A DNA stretch of 64,000 nt. Source: Neodiprion pinetum. Its lineage: Eukaryota; Arthropoda; Insecta; Hymenoptera; Diprionidae. The stretch spans positions 20,502,970 through 20,566,969 of the forward strand of contig NC_060238.1 of the NCBI RefSeq assembly GCF_021155775.2. Direction: 5' to 3'. A program made the translations under genes and the position numbers. Shown in pieces: positions 12,671 to 26,151 of this stretch. The notes beneath the pieces are model-generated. The model had not been told where the DNA came from and made no database searches. It worked only from the letters and a program-made list of their open reading frames with translations. Within the stretch, counting starts at the first letter, position 1; the number at the start of each line of letters is the position of its first letter.

Positions 12671-15600
12671 TCAAATGATCGTCGTTGGCGGTTTCGGCTG
12701 TGGCACCTCGTCCTGGCTCTCGTTCAATACCTCGTTGCTGGTCCTCAGGCGACACGGTTTAAACAGTATCTGCGGAAGATATTTCCGTGGTTACTAGAAT
12801 CATCGTTAATACTCTTCGGTGATTCAACCTTCCTCATAATCATCATCATCAACTGTTATATACGTGCGTAGCGTGCATCAGAGTATATTTATCGTTCCTG
12901 ATCGAAGAATCCGATCATAGCTTCGGGATTCTGCTCACGTGTCTCCGGCTACCTGGCCATTGTCACCGCGGTTTCTATTGCGATAAAACTTAATGAATAA
13001 GTAATGAGGATCCAGTGGGCTCACCTTCGGTCGTTTCAGCTGAACGCCTCGAAACTCGTCGGTGAAGGTAAGGATGTAGACGCAGAAGCATCCGGCACAC
13101 AGCCATTCGGCAACCGTGCTTGCCATGTGCAGTTCCCAACCGCCATCTGCCTTGTACCACTTCCTGGGATTGTTACCTGAAAACATCATGCTGAATTATC
13201 AACTGTGAAGTTTGGTATCTCGTTTCTGTCCAGCATCGCCCATTGCAGCGTGACCGTAAGGTTAAACGGTGCGCAAAACTGGCCACAAGTTCGTCTCCTG
13301 CATATACATAATTGCATAATGCATGTTGGTTTCAAAGACCCGAACATCCAATATCGGTTATTCGACTCATTCAAGGAGCTGATAAAAAATCAACCCACTG
13401 AATTATTTATCAACCTTCCACTACGTTCTCGCATACAAACCGGTGCAGATTTATGCGAGAAGGTTGAGTTCACGCGAGGAATTTATGATCAAAAAAAAAA
13501 AAAAAAAATGCTTGCAAAACGGCTCGTCTGGATATTTTCCAACACCTTGCTCTCGACTAACCGTGATAGTTCAGACGGGCCAACACCGCAGTAACGGTGC
13601 CGATGATGAACAGGATTGTACATGAGACTACCAGGGACAAACGAAGATGCGCAATCTTGATCGAGCACCCCAGTGGATGTAGATAGTAGGAGCAGACTAC
13701 CTGAAAAAAGCGAATCACCCAAAGCTTTAGAATCAAACTTGAAAGTAAGTGGCACAAAGGGAGAAGAAAGAACTTATGGTCGGAAGCTTCTGGTTATTAT
13801 TGCAAGAGCACGCTGATCCTGACCTTGATCAAGTCGAGGCTCACCTGGGTCCAAAAGTAGGCCGTTCCACATCCGAAGCAGACTAGCGCTCCGATCAGAT
13901 GAACGACAATGACATTGGTCTCCTGGAAGTTTGCGACCATGGACAATCCCAGGCACGTCAGGAGGCCGAGGATCAGAGCAGCCCTGTTCCACTTTGGCAG
14001 CGAAGCGTTGAACTGGTAGGAGCTGGAGAGTTCCTTGGTGTGAGAATACCGTATGTAGATAACGACGCACACTGTAATACAAACGAAGCAGAGATCAGCG
14101 AGGAGCTTGTTTACTCTTTTACACACTAGGAATAGACAACGATACATCGAAGTCGTAGAAATGTCAAGGATAGTGAGAATGCGGTGCTCGATTCAAGGAC
14201 TCTCATACTTTTGGACATTATTATGAGTCGGAATCGGTTTGTGTGGATTATTCATCGGTGGTCAAAGTTTAAAGTCTTGAATTCAGAATAAATTCATGGA
14301 ACTTCTGAGTGAGCCCATGATGTAGCTTACCACGGAATTTTAGCAACAATTTACCTCATCCACTTGCGGATCGATTCTACCGATAAACACCTTATCATCT
14401 CATCGAGTTTACTACACCAGCGGTGATGAGTGAAATTTTCGCCAAGTCATTTTCTCGCAAGTAAACAATGTGAGTACCAATAAATTGCGGTCATTGAATA
14501 ATCCGATAAACCACTTGAATACGGAGATAATACACTCGAAGAATGTAACGTTATACCCACTCATTGCGTAATCATCCGATGACTGTTAGAATCATTGAGA
14601 AAACGGGTAATGGGAGCAATAATATAATTGTAAAAATATAATAACAATAAAAAATCTACCTAACAGTTGTTCAACTGCAGTAAGCAATACCGATGCTGAC
14701 AAACAATGAATCGTTTAACTGTTCACACCTTCTCGGGAACGGATATACATCGACAGATATTTTTAGAATTTTTATGCCAATTCGACGCGTCACCCTCGTA
14801 CCGTTGCCGAGAAAAATGATCCGGTAGCGAGTTAGACGTAATCAAGTCTATTTCTGGTGTGAAAGTAGCAAACTGAGGAAGACCATGTTGACGTTAGTAA
14901 CATTAAGGTAACCAAATGTCATGGAATAAATCTTTCTACAATCTTATACGAACTTCCAAGAAGTTTCCTTTCCAAAATATGAACACATTTTCTTCGTTAC
15001 GATTGACTTGCTGGATTTCAGACAATCCCAAGGTTGCGAAGTAACGATTTTCCGAAACATGCATCGTTAAAGTAACGTTACCAGCTTCAACCTCATTGTG
15101 TAAGTCAGTCGACACTTGAGGTCCGTTTAAAGTTCTTACTTCGTGATCATTAAGTGAAGTGACAAATTCGCTCGACTTTGTACATGGCACTCCTTCCCTA
15201 GTTTCGGAGATGACTTTGGTACTGTTCCAGCATTGGCGCTTCTTCATTTTTCCCACTATGTCACGTATCGGAATCGCTCATCGTCTGTGACAAGCGGCAA
15301 TTTATGTTCGTCTATACACGCTTGTGTACCGTTTCATCGATACTTTATAGCCAGTTAGAAACGGACGTTAACTACTTCCTAATCGGTAATACGGCTGGTT
15401 CAAAGACCCCGCGGTTACGTCAAGCCGAGCCTCACTGTCGGATCAGTGAATGGATCGACCGAAGGCTGCATTCTCTCTCTCTCGCTCTCTCTTTAAGTCT
15501 TGACCTTGCATCGCAGTGTCATCTCACTTCCAAGGCTTCCGTGAACCAGTAAACATATCGGCAAATAATTATCATCATTGTGATTTAAGGTCACAAAACC

Positions 15601-18600
15601 TTCTCCACGATTACTGTCAAGTTGTGATTGCGAGATTTATGCACGTAAAAATTAAGCAACATCTTGTAGAACTACGTTATGCTTAGAAGATGCTTCGTGG
15701 ATAAGATATAGACTGTGGGAGGATCTTTAACTGCCCAAGTACGCGCATATCAAGATGTTACACAATATTTAAATCGCATGTGTGGTAGTCGGATCACGTA
15801 TGCGACTTGGACCGTGTTTATCAAATATCAATGTTTTTACGTACTTGAATAATTACCGAGCGCATTAATTAACGTACAATATTGTTCAAGGTGAATAATT
15901 CGGCGGTGATCGCGTAATATATTGCACTGAGAGAAATTTTTATTTCCGGTTACCGCTCAGTGTGCCCATGAGATTCTTTCGAAATGTCAATTTGATCCTA
16001 CCTAATATAGAACGAGTCTTAATGATGTTTACACAAAGTAAACGGCTATCCAATATTTCTCTACTCACTTGTCGCAGCTGCCATGTTTATTATTTGAGCG
16101 AAGATGCAACTTTCCGGCGGGTAAGTCGCCGTGTCTGAAATATAAGGGAATCCCGCCTCCACGTGTCCCAACGTAACGGCAATGATGTATCTGCAATAAA
16201 ACAAGAGCATGTATTATCGAAATTATCATTCTCACAACAAAAAGTTGTTGTCTTACAAATCTTGACGTGTACGAATTCGAAACACCAAAAACACAAGTTT
16301 CAAGCCGTAAAGAAGCTGCCTAATGAATATTCGACACCAGGTGGCATATTTTATTATTTTTTTTTTTTTTTATTTTTTTTTTCTCACTTCTTTCAACCCG
16401 AATTAGAATGAATTTATATCCATTTAATCAAGGTGTCGTAAGTTGTGAGCTTAGGTATAACGTGCGATGAGTTTGTACGTAATTTCATATCTTTGATCAC
16501 TTTTCATCGATACTAATGCGATTATAGTGTTTTTATAAGCGATACGATATCAATTGTTGAAAATTTATTTATACAATGATGAATTCGCAAATATGTACTT
16601 TATTGAATCATTATCAGACACAGCAAACATCGCGTCAAGTTGGGGTAAGAATTCTGGCAATCTTAGGTTGTGTTTATCGTTGCTGTTACGTAGGTGCGAA
16701 AGATGCCGATAATAATATAAAGAATAAAACATTGTCGGCGAATATTATCGTATCGACGGATTTAAAACCGAGAGTAACAATCCCAGGTAAGCCTTGAATA
16801 GCCCGAAGTGCATGATAAATCATTTCTTTTTTTTTCTTTTTTTTTTTTCCTTCAAGTATCTTGTTTTTCTTATTCGCGTAACTCCGCGTCACTTTTTCCT
16901 TTTGGTTTCTCTGCTTGTTGGTGTTTGTGTTTTTTTATTTTTTTTTTATTTTTTATTTTTTTATAATTCCTTCAGTCCAACTCCAACGTCTTTAATGGGG
17001 GCGAAAAAAACAAGAAAAAAGATTCGCGACTCGTTTAATACCGCGCATAGATTTTTATCCTTTGAGATTCCGCGTAATTTTTCAGACATAATAATAACAA
17101 TGACGATGAGAAATAAGTGCCAGGGTATTCAACCGTTGCCAAAAATATCTTTTATATCTACTGCGGGATGTACAAAATCGCGTAGTATCCGTGAATCTAT
17201 CCTGTGGTGGATTTTCAAACCTTTCAACAATCGAAAACCGTTGCAGCACTGCGAATAATTGAACAATCCTATTACACGTTGTGTAATCAAATTTCATCTA
17301 ATTTAACTGACGACGTATACGATATGCATGTATGTATAAACACGTATGCGTGTTTATACGTGTGTCGAGGATTGGTAAGTAGGTATTGCATCACGTCTTG
17401 GTGAAACGTGCCGTGGTGTTAATGAAATTCTTACGAGTATAAACACAGCGAATAATTTGCATTTACGTCTGCAAGTGTGTACTTAGGCACGTTAAACAAA
17501 GTGCAAACGGTCACGTATTTAAACGGTTAGAAAAGGGTAAAAGTATACGCTAACGATTACGATGACAATAAAGAAGCAATTCGGCACCGTCTGGTTCTAT
17601 TGACCTGAATTCTCTGTGGTCCGAGAAAAAAAAAAAAAAAAAAGAAGGTACGTTTGTCAGCCTCTTTATTGCTGTTATTTATTACTCGGTGCATCTGAGT
17701 AATTAGTAGATTTTATCGTGTCACGGGAGTTTTATCGCTGAAACTTTTTCTAATCCGTAATTAAACGCCTGCTTGATTCGTGTGCAGCAGCAGCTCAAGC
17801 TGCATGAAAAAGACCTTGACGAAACCCTGAGATTTAATAAGAACCTTAGAGTCATTAAACGAGAGGCGAACGGTTGGGCAACTCGACTTATACTTCGACT
17901 AATCACACACGCACTTTGATTACCTTCCATGGATATGTATACGTATGCATTTGAAGCAATGTGCAGTGTTTGCCCTCGAATTACAAAGTAGGCACCCATA
18001 ATAATATGACTCGTGGATATCTGTTTTATAACAGCTGTGAGAATTCGTTGAGAAACTTACGTGAAGTTGTTCTTTGGTAGTAAAAAAGTTGCCTTATCGG
18101 AAGTATTTCGCAAGTTCGAATTAATCGGTCAAGATTGAAAAACGCTGTGAGAAATCATTACTCGATCGCACGTTGTAATTGACTATTGTTTTTTGATAAA
18201 CTTTACTTCTTCTTCTTCTTCTTCTTTGGTCGAGTTGAGAAATTGCAATAGATTTTTTTAGACTCCAAGTCGAGCTGAAAGTCTTAAGTCGATCCATACA
18301 TTCTTTAGATATTTGCAGAAGAAGACTGCGGCGGTGTTTATGATAAAAAAAAATTCCCAGTCACGTTTTATACCTGTCTCTGTCGATCTGATATGCAATT
18401 ACATCCCGTGTTACGACAATTTATTGTTTTCAAATGGAAAAGAAAATCGTCGAATCACTTCTACGTCAAAAATTAAAATTATACACCGTAATATAAATTA
18501 GAAATTTTGAAGAAAACTTCAAGTATGCAGTTTGTGAGACATCTTAAGTTTGGCGTCATTTTTACTTCGATGGATCCGCGTTAAGTCGTTTTAAAGCATT

Positions 18601-18989
18601 TGTGAATCTGCTCGATTGTTCCGAGTTGAAAAACACTTGTATTGAAACAGCGTACACTGAGAGAAATTTTTAATTCCGGTACCGTTCAGTCCTTGAAATT
18701 AATAAATTGACGTTGAAGCCTTGTTTAGCTAAAAAAGTAGAGTAAACCTCAGAAACTGATTTTGCGTTGCAATAACCAAAAAAGGATCGACGATAGCACA
18801 AAATGTTGTTACTGAATTTTTCCAATTACCGTAACGAATGAAATTTTTCTTGGTGTAAATTTCCAAAGATTCTTCGAAAGGTGCCGATTTGAAAGGTAAA
18901 ACTTACGTGGCGATGAAGGTCGTCGGTATGAGGATGAACAAGAATATCGGAACGTAGTGAAGATTCTCGAGGGTCTTTTCGATCTCCAT
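12671..18989 (-). CDS. DRAM/Frag1-family multipass membrane protein (DRAM-like A), six exons
   Basis: Reconstructed CDS: complement of 18907-18989, 16069-16190, 13845-14071, 13562-13700, 13025-13176 and 12671-12769, giving 273 aa with GT-AG introns and an open frame throughout. The DRAM/Frag1/Sfk1 family comprises six-span proteins of lysosomes and other membranes; DRAM1 and DRAM2 of vertebrates promote autophagy. Family marks visible here are the short N-terminus with a first membrane segment (about 12-34), the motif PYISDTATYPPESC (43-56), ANFQET (115-120), the tryptophan-containing loop WYKADGGWELH (197-207) followed by AEW (213-215), and a hydrophilic C-terminal tail. Further hydrophobic stretches lie at about 61-76, 98-115, 121-140, 164-186 and 211-228. 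The last exon (acceptor at 12770) adds 32 residues and stops at TGA 12671-12673. If intron 5 is retained, the frame instead runs on to TGA at 12935. Upstream non-coding exons were not identified. Its tandem paralogue lies at 26975-28998. Family assignment is firm; lysosomal or autophagic function is inferred from the family. Confidence 0.88.
15925..15962. repeat. 38-bp imperfect inverted repeat, copy 1
   Basis: The element begins CACTGAG and ends CTCAGTG, so its ends are inverted repeats of each other. The middle holds AGAAATTTTTATTTCCGG. A near-identical element lies at 18655-18690. This copy is in intron 2 of DRAM-like A. It could be a minimal MITE or a transposon end; the flanks of the two copies are not similar. 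Confidence 0.55.
18206..18226. repeat. (CTT)n microsatellite
   Basis: About seven TTC/CTT units within intron 1 of DRAM-like A. Confidence 0.8.
18655..18690. repeat. 36-bp imperfect inverted repeat, copy 2
   Basis: The element begins CACTGAGAGAAATTTTTA and ends GTTCAGT. It matches the element at 15925-15962 with a few substitutions and one or two missing bases, and lies in intron 1 of the same gene. Confidence 0.5.
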
Positions 18990-21900
18990 GGCTGTGGAAG
19001 GGCCCGAAACAGGGTCCGGTGATACTCGTCGCGTTTCGACCGCGTGTCTAAATCGTTCTTCACGACTCAAGCTCCGAAGCTACTCTGTCAGAGGCACCGA
19101 ACACTCATGTGCTATTGCGGCAAAATCTCCAGGAAGCGTTATCGAACCTTGCCATGGCTCGTGTTGAACTTTCAATCCGAACCGCAGACTTGCCTGCCCG
19201 TGGATCCTTCTGCGAAGTAAAATACACGCGGTTATAATTCCGCTCACTCAACCACCACCGGTCGTTGTCACGCCGGAGATTATTGAATTGATAATCGGTA
19301 CAACTTCTTCTTTATTTTACTTAGAAATCTTCGCACGTTTCGTCATTTTTCAGATTAACACGCGATATTGAGAAATGTGTGTGAAAAAAAAAAAAAAAAA
19401 ATTTACTGGAATTATTAAACGACACCTTTAAATACACAATGGAGCTTTTAATTTGAACCGTTTCGAAGTGGTAAGAAAATTTTGTGGATTCGTTAAATGC
19501 AATTTCAGGATAGCCTATTTTTTTGAGGATACTATTTTTTCTATTTTATTTCTTTGATTTGCTTTTTTTTTTTTTATTTTTATTATTATTTATACTCAAT
19601 TTAGTTAATTGTTTCCTTTTTCTTTGATCGAAATCATTACATCGATATCAACGTCGCCTTAAAAAATTAAATATTGAACGTGTCAGTAATTGGAGTGCGA
19701 AATCGAATCATCGTAGCTTGCGAATGTATAAATATTACGAATGCTATATTATATGCGAATATCTCGTAATGAAATGCCCATAATAATGCTGATTCTTCCA
19801 TCAAGTTCCGGAAAATGAATTCACTGGATACTTATTCGCAAATTCTCACGGTCAAATGCTGTTCCCAATTATCATAAACACGATCATAACCTTCGTACAC
19901 GCCAGACGACATAAATGTGCAGTTTCCTTCTTTTTTTTTTACTATGACGAGTTCATCGATTCGCACAGTTTCTTTTTTTTTTTTTTTTGTTTTTTTTTTT
20001 ATTAGTGTAAAATTCTGCGCCGCTTCTTTCGTCACGTGTTTATTACTTTATCTGGTGTCTAAAAATACGATTCTGTTTTATGTTTGCAGGTGTTACCTTC
20101 CTTGGATCGATCCAGAAGAACTCATGGATTCACGGAAATATTCGCGGAAAATAAAGACTATTCACAGCATACGAAAAATTTACCTTTTTTTAAAAGATTG
20201 TCAAGTTTTCATCTACGTTGATGTTAATCTTCGTAAAAATTTCATATGACTGGAATTTAATTGCACTTTAAATGAACATCCGTATCAGTTTCCTTAAAGA
20301 TGAATGAAATTATTTATAACAATATAACACTTTTTAATCTCCTGCTTTTCAAATTGAGAAAGGAAAAAATTCGGAGGTTCTAGATCTGGAAAAAAATTTC
20401 ACAGCGTACAAAACCGTGCTCACGAATAGTTATATAATAATAATAGGAGAACGAGAAATTGATATCAACGGTTGCAAAATTGTCACCAGACTACCGAGGC
20501 AAAAGTAAGTAAACTTATCGCGTGCAGTCACCACTTCCATATACGATGTGTTAACGTCCGTTGGGAAAACCGCGAATATTCAGCGCTCTGTTACGCGACG
20601 CAAAGTCTCCGGTCATTGTCTAAATTCCGGAAACGGAAACGGCAATGAATGAATTCTTAATACTTGAAACGCCCCGGAAACTTTGTCTCGAGTCGAAAAT
20701 TTATTTTCTTGAAATGAAACTTCGAGCGTGAATCGTTAATGATATTTGTCATATCCTCGAAGATACTGGAAGGTATTCATTCGATATTCGAAAAAATATT
20801 TAAAATACAAGGCGGCTTATCCAGATTATCATTAAGACTACTTCGTTTACAGTGGAGGAAGGAAAGACGACGTAACCAGATAAAATCCCAGAAGCGGATG
20901 AAGAAAATGAAACATTGCGCGAAGAGGAGAAAAATATGAAACAATTTATGATAAACTAACGCAACAGATTACTAAATTTAATCTGAATCAAACAATAGAA
21001 ACTTTGAAACGAAAATCCTGAAATTGATTTTCTTGGATACCCTGATGACGAGAATATTTCACTTTCCAGTAAGTGTAAAGTATCAGCGAAGGCGTAATAA
21101 GAATGGATGAAATCAGGCAGGTTAATGACTTTAAGCTAATTGTAAGGCGTTACATAATTTGCTGTATTCACAATCAGATTCGAAAAGGTGAATATAAGAT
21201 TTCCAAGTAAATTCGTGAGTTGAGTAAATACGCAAATATATCGAGGATCGCGATCAGGGCCAATAAACTCGTTCGATGAATCGCAGAACGATTGACATTT
21301 TTTTTCACCCTTGCAACCGAATATTTTCATCGGACAATGAAACAACGCTGCGACTTCGTTTCAATTAATCTACAATAAATTGTCAGCTGATGATCAGCGT
21401 ACACGGAAAGTGTAATAATAAGTATGAGATAAGGAAAATTACTGTTACGGAGTACGAACGTTGTAGTGTAATTAATATCCAATCACGCGCAACGATGAAA
21501 TATTATACACGCGTATCAAGATTACAGAGGAAAAAAAAAAAAGAAAGAAAGTCTATCCGCGACGTAAACCGCATAATGGCTGCGTTGTATATGACAAGTT
21601 TCCAAGGCTGTAAAAATTCAAGTCATCAGTCCTGCGTACCAGGTTCTATCGTTCAAATATACTTTTCCTATGAAATTCATTTCCCGTTTTCAAAATTCTC
21701 TCGACCGAGTCGATAAAAAGTGGGAACGCGCGATTAACCGACGAAACTAAACGCAAACGAGACTTTCCTGATAATAACTATCGGTATGAAACTGAGAAAC
21801 TCATCATCCTTCACATCCGGGAAGTTATTTTCGCTCCATACTACGCTGCGAGAGAATCTATCTTATCGTAGCTTCCTACGATTAAACATTAGGCAACTCG

Positions 21901-22270
21901 AAAGTTTAACTCCAACTACACGTCTCCGACCTCTTTTCTAACAATAACAATGATGCGTGTGTAGCTAAGCGCGAACTCGCTTCTTTGTCTCCGATCAAAA
22001 ATAGCCACTTCCCGTTGCCAAACGTCGAATGTACGTTAACAAATTGCGATTGTCAAAGGATCGACTATCTTCTTGTCAATAATAGTGCGCGTACTTCGAT
22101 CCGGCAAAAATTAATTCTATTTTCAACGACCCTCTCATGTCAGTTGGCACGAAATTAAGTGCTTAACGCCACTGTAAAAACAAAAGAAAAGCGCTTATAT
22201 GACGATTTTTATTTATTTATTTATTTTTTTTTTTGTTTCTTTGTTAGGCATACGTTTAACTCATATCTTA

Positions 22271-22285
22271 CCCCCCCCCCCCCCC
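22271..22285. repeat. Poly(C) tract
   Basis: Fifteen consecutive C, unusual in this AT-rich region. It could be polymorphic or a length error in the assembly. Confidence 0.85.
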
Positions 22286-22858
22286 ATGCCTTCTTATCTC
22301 GGTGATGCTTCGATCCTTAAAATGATCTGTCGCAGTATAGTCTCCTTATCGTTTGTAAACTGACCTCTCCTTCCCACGGGTTTCAATTAATCCGCTATTT
22401 CACGTGTACGCCCACACAGTTCATCTCACTCTTTTCTTCTCATCATCATTTCCACCATTCCGCTGATGGATCAAACATAAAGTAGAGGCACTCCCCTACC
22501 GAAAATAAGCCACGTCTTAAATCATACAACGTTATGACGTAAAGCAATGTAAAAACATTGACTTTGTAATTTATTAGGTAATTTTTTTTTTTTTTTTAAT
22601 ACATTTTTCTCGAATTTACAAGACAAATGACACGTCGCGACGTCGGTCATAACATCTTACGATTTATCACGTGAACATATTCGACAGGGTCTGTATCAAT
22701 TCCGAAACGAACAATTCTAAAACTATTCCATTCTACGCACGTAAACTGACTTGTCACAAAGTCTCGCGCGCTTAGATAAGATAATACGAGACGACGTTGA
22801 CTCGAAGTGGTAAAAAAATGCAGCGCAGCTGATCTGACGTTCTTGAAAAATGAAACAG

Positions 22859-22874
22859 ACGTACGTACGTACGT
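22859..22874. repeat. (ACGT)4 palindromic repeat
   Basis: Four ACGT units in a row. The tract is self-complementary at every register. Confidence 0.8.
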
Positions 22875-25800
22875 CGAGTAGCTCGAATTACGCAGACCAA
22901 ATGGCGCAACGATGTTGCGCAGCTTTGGATTAGGATGACACACTACACTGCACTTGTGAGTGATCGAGATATCAAACACCTGTCTATATTCACCTGTTGT
23001 AACTAATCAAAAACGTTGCAGAGAACGAGGCACTGATCTGGATTCGAAGCGTCGCGTCGCAGCGAAGCCGATGACTCGAATATCACGGCTTCGGACCGGG
23101 AGGACACTGATCACTGACTGACTGAACCCGATATCTTTTTTTGGGCGGTGGTCTTTGTCGCCTAGTTTTATTATTCGAAAACTTCACGGCACTTGGATAC
23201 CTCGAGGTGTCGACTGGGGGACGGTTGTTCCGTAGTGTTTTGCAACGCCGTGGGAAGTTGTTATAGACCGAATAATACGGCCCTCGGTTTTTCTCCGGAG
23301 GACGATCGATGTCGGAACCGCGGCGCTGCGAACTTGGCATCGCACCAAACACCGCGAGTTCTACTGCGGACGCGCGACAAATGCGAATTGCATAGCGAAA
23401 TTTCGAACGCCACGGTCTGACTTAGCACCTCTTATCTCGCCGTTTTCGCTCGGACTTTGGGGAGGTTTTACGATAAACCGGTTCAAAAAACCCGCGCTTT
23501 TCATACTTTCGATGTTTGACAGGGTGAAAAATATTCCGAGATGTCGATTTACCGACGGAACTCGAAAACGGGGAATGAAAACGACGACTGCATCCGCACG
23601 AGGTAAAAATAACATCGTGAATAGCGATTGCGCCTCGGTTGTTTATCGCTCGGCTAGATTTATAAATTGATTGTGACGGTTTGACATCGCACCGGCATCT
23701 CTTCGTCGACTTTTGTAACAAAGATTCGTTCTACTCGGTCGATAAAAACTCTCGCAAGATGCAGCGAGGTTTCAACCGTGGCCTGGAACTTCAACGAATC
23801 TCAAACACATAATCGCGATTACCCAGGAGTTGGAAAAGAAAATAGGCTACCATTTTTTGATCAGAGATTTTTTCAAACGAGGTTGCAAGTTCAATCGATA
23901 TCCGAAATCTACAAACGTGTGTGTAAGATCTGTTTCAGTTTGAGACTTATCTACCGACGGTAAGATAGAACTTTGCCGGTGATTCCGCAGCTAGTCTCTG
24001 CATTGCAATAATCGCCTGAGGATAAAACCAAATGACAGCTACGTGCGGTTGAAAACGTTCTGTACGGTACATCAATTCTGCATCAGAATTTATTTTACTG
24101 AATTCCCCACATCGACTTTGGGTGACGAAGTTCTTGGGGTAAGCTAACTTTTTTGTCGTGGGTTGTAAAAATGGTGTACATGAACATATATGTTATATAA
24201 TCCCGCCCTTTGAAATCGCGTGGAAACATTGTTTAAAAATTTATGAAAACTATGATTTTAACGTTTTTCGCGTATATTTTTTTTTTCCTTTCAATTGCAC
24301 AGAACAAAACTTCGACACTTTTCTACTAGACGTAGCGAATTGAAAAAATATTGATTAGATCAAAAGTTATTGGTGAAAAACCATTAATTACGTCGTTTTA
24401 AATGTATAATAATAAAGTGAGTATTTATCAGAATAACGTCTTCCCGTCACATTTAACTATTTTTTACCACAGATAAATAATTCGCGCGGAAGCTGGTTTC
24501 TGTTGGTTGAATAGTTTACAACTTATGGCCTTATAAACAAATTAGCTAAACATCGGCCTCTACAATTCTAAGAGTTATCCGACGTCACAATTTCACAGTA
24601 AAATATCGGAATCCATATTTATTTTTTTTCTTTAAATTCAATTTTGCAACGAAGGGAATTTTTTTTCATACGCTCTTAGCTGCAAAATTGAACTGACCAT
24701 TTATTCGACTGTTTTTGTAACATTTAATTACGGACATGAAAAGAGCGTGAAAAAAACTTCAATTTGAAAAAAGTTTACGACCTGTTGTTTGGCAAGCGAG
24801 TGAAAAAAAATTTGCAACACGGGCGTTCAATTCACACGGCGCGACTTTAGTCGTACTTTTCTCGCTAACTATTTGCTATAAATGAGTTATTTTTGTTGGA
24901 AGTTTGATACTCATGCGAAAATTTTTAGTCACAGATTTATTTATAACACTCAGCTACGGCGAAGCAAACTGTTTGAAAGCCAAACCACGACTGCATCGGC
25001 ATCTGTTCTTTCGAACCCGAGGCCCAAAATTCCCGATCCTATTTAAAATTCGTATACCTGCGTCCTTCCTTCGACTTCGCTAGCTGACAAAGAAAGTGGC
25101 TGCTACGTTCTTTCCTAGAAAACTTGGTATTTTCAATTCCAACGCAAGCACGCAGTAACCAGAAATAAATTTCTTAAATAATCGTTTTTTTTTTTTTTTT
25201 TTTTTTCCATAGCAATTGTCAATTACGAACAATCAACGTATGATACGACAATTGATGTAATATTTCTTATTACGATCGTCAACGTAACTGGAAACATTGA
25301 AAAACAATCTCTTCTCTTTATTCAGAAAGTAGATTTAACTTATTTTTCATTAAAAAAAAAAAATTTTCTTTTGAAAGAAAAACATGACTAAATATGTATA
25401 TTTCATCAATGCGCTAACGACAACTTTGCTTTATAAATTTTATAATTTTGGGTCACGGAATTCGATTCGCCTCGTTGCATAGTATCAAATTAGAAGATAA
25501 AAAAAAAAAATAACTCACTTATCGGAAACAGTTTCCAAGAAAAGTGCGACTGAAGTCGAGCCGTTGTATTGAACGCCAGTGAACTCGCTAAATTGCCGAA
25601 CATCAGGCCATCGACTCCATTATTTTCTAACGAATCACAAAAAACTTTTTTCAAATTAACGCTTTTCTCACGCTCCGTTCAGATCCATATTAAATGTTAC
25701 AAAAACAGTCGAATAAGCCGTCAGTTTAATTGCGCAGCTAAGGGCGTATAAAAAGAAATCCCTTGGTTGCAAAATGCATTTTTTTTTCTTTAATTATTAT

Positions 25801-26101
25801 GGATGCCCACCGTTTTCACTACCCGCACCAAAAACATCGGCTTGCCCCAAGAAAATAACGCTCATGTCCCTATATCTCCTGAACTATAGTTTCCGGAATG
25901 GGAGGAGCAAATCGATGCACCTTTAGCTATCCGTCGATAACCTTAATTTTAGTGTCATTTGTGTGGACCTATCAGTACCGGTGTTGATCATAGATTAGTC
26001 AAGATGTGTCCGGAACATACCTACGTATTAACCGAAGCCTATTCTTAGAAAAGGTCAAAGGCCAAAGGCCAAGATTGTGATAAAAAAATAATCGAGTCGG
26101 T

Positions 26102-26151
26102 CGATTAATCGGGTTTGAACAATAATTAATCGATTATACTCGATTAATCGA
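26102..26151. promoter_or_regulatory. Cluster of three TAAT/ATTA palindromes
   Basis: Three perfect 10-bp palindromes within 50 bp: CGATTAATCG at 26102-26111, TAATCGATTA at 26127-26136 and CGATTAATCG at 26141-26150, the last extending to 12 bp (26140-26151). TAAT-NN-ATTA is the known dimer site of paired-class homeodomains. A regulatory role is an inference from motif density only. Confidence 0.35.

Noticed and set aside
10845..12871. Several plus-strand frames of 60-146 codons opposite the 648-codon ORF, and an out-of-frame minus-strand frame at 11866-12186
   Set aside because: They are shadows of the long minus-strand ORF caused by its codon composition and contain no independent features.
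16345..17000. Poly(T)-rich tracts as retroelement tails in intron 1 of DRAM-like A
   Set aside because: No target-site duplications, no reverse transcriptase similarity and no SINE promoter boxes were seen nearby; treated as simple homopolymers.
22647..23721. GC-richer stretch with several 75-110 codon frames on both strands
   Set aside because: No protein similarity and no consistent exon structure. It is mentioned only as a possible promoter region.
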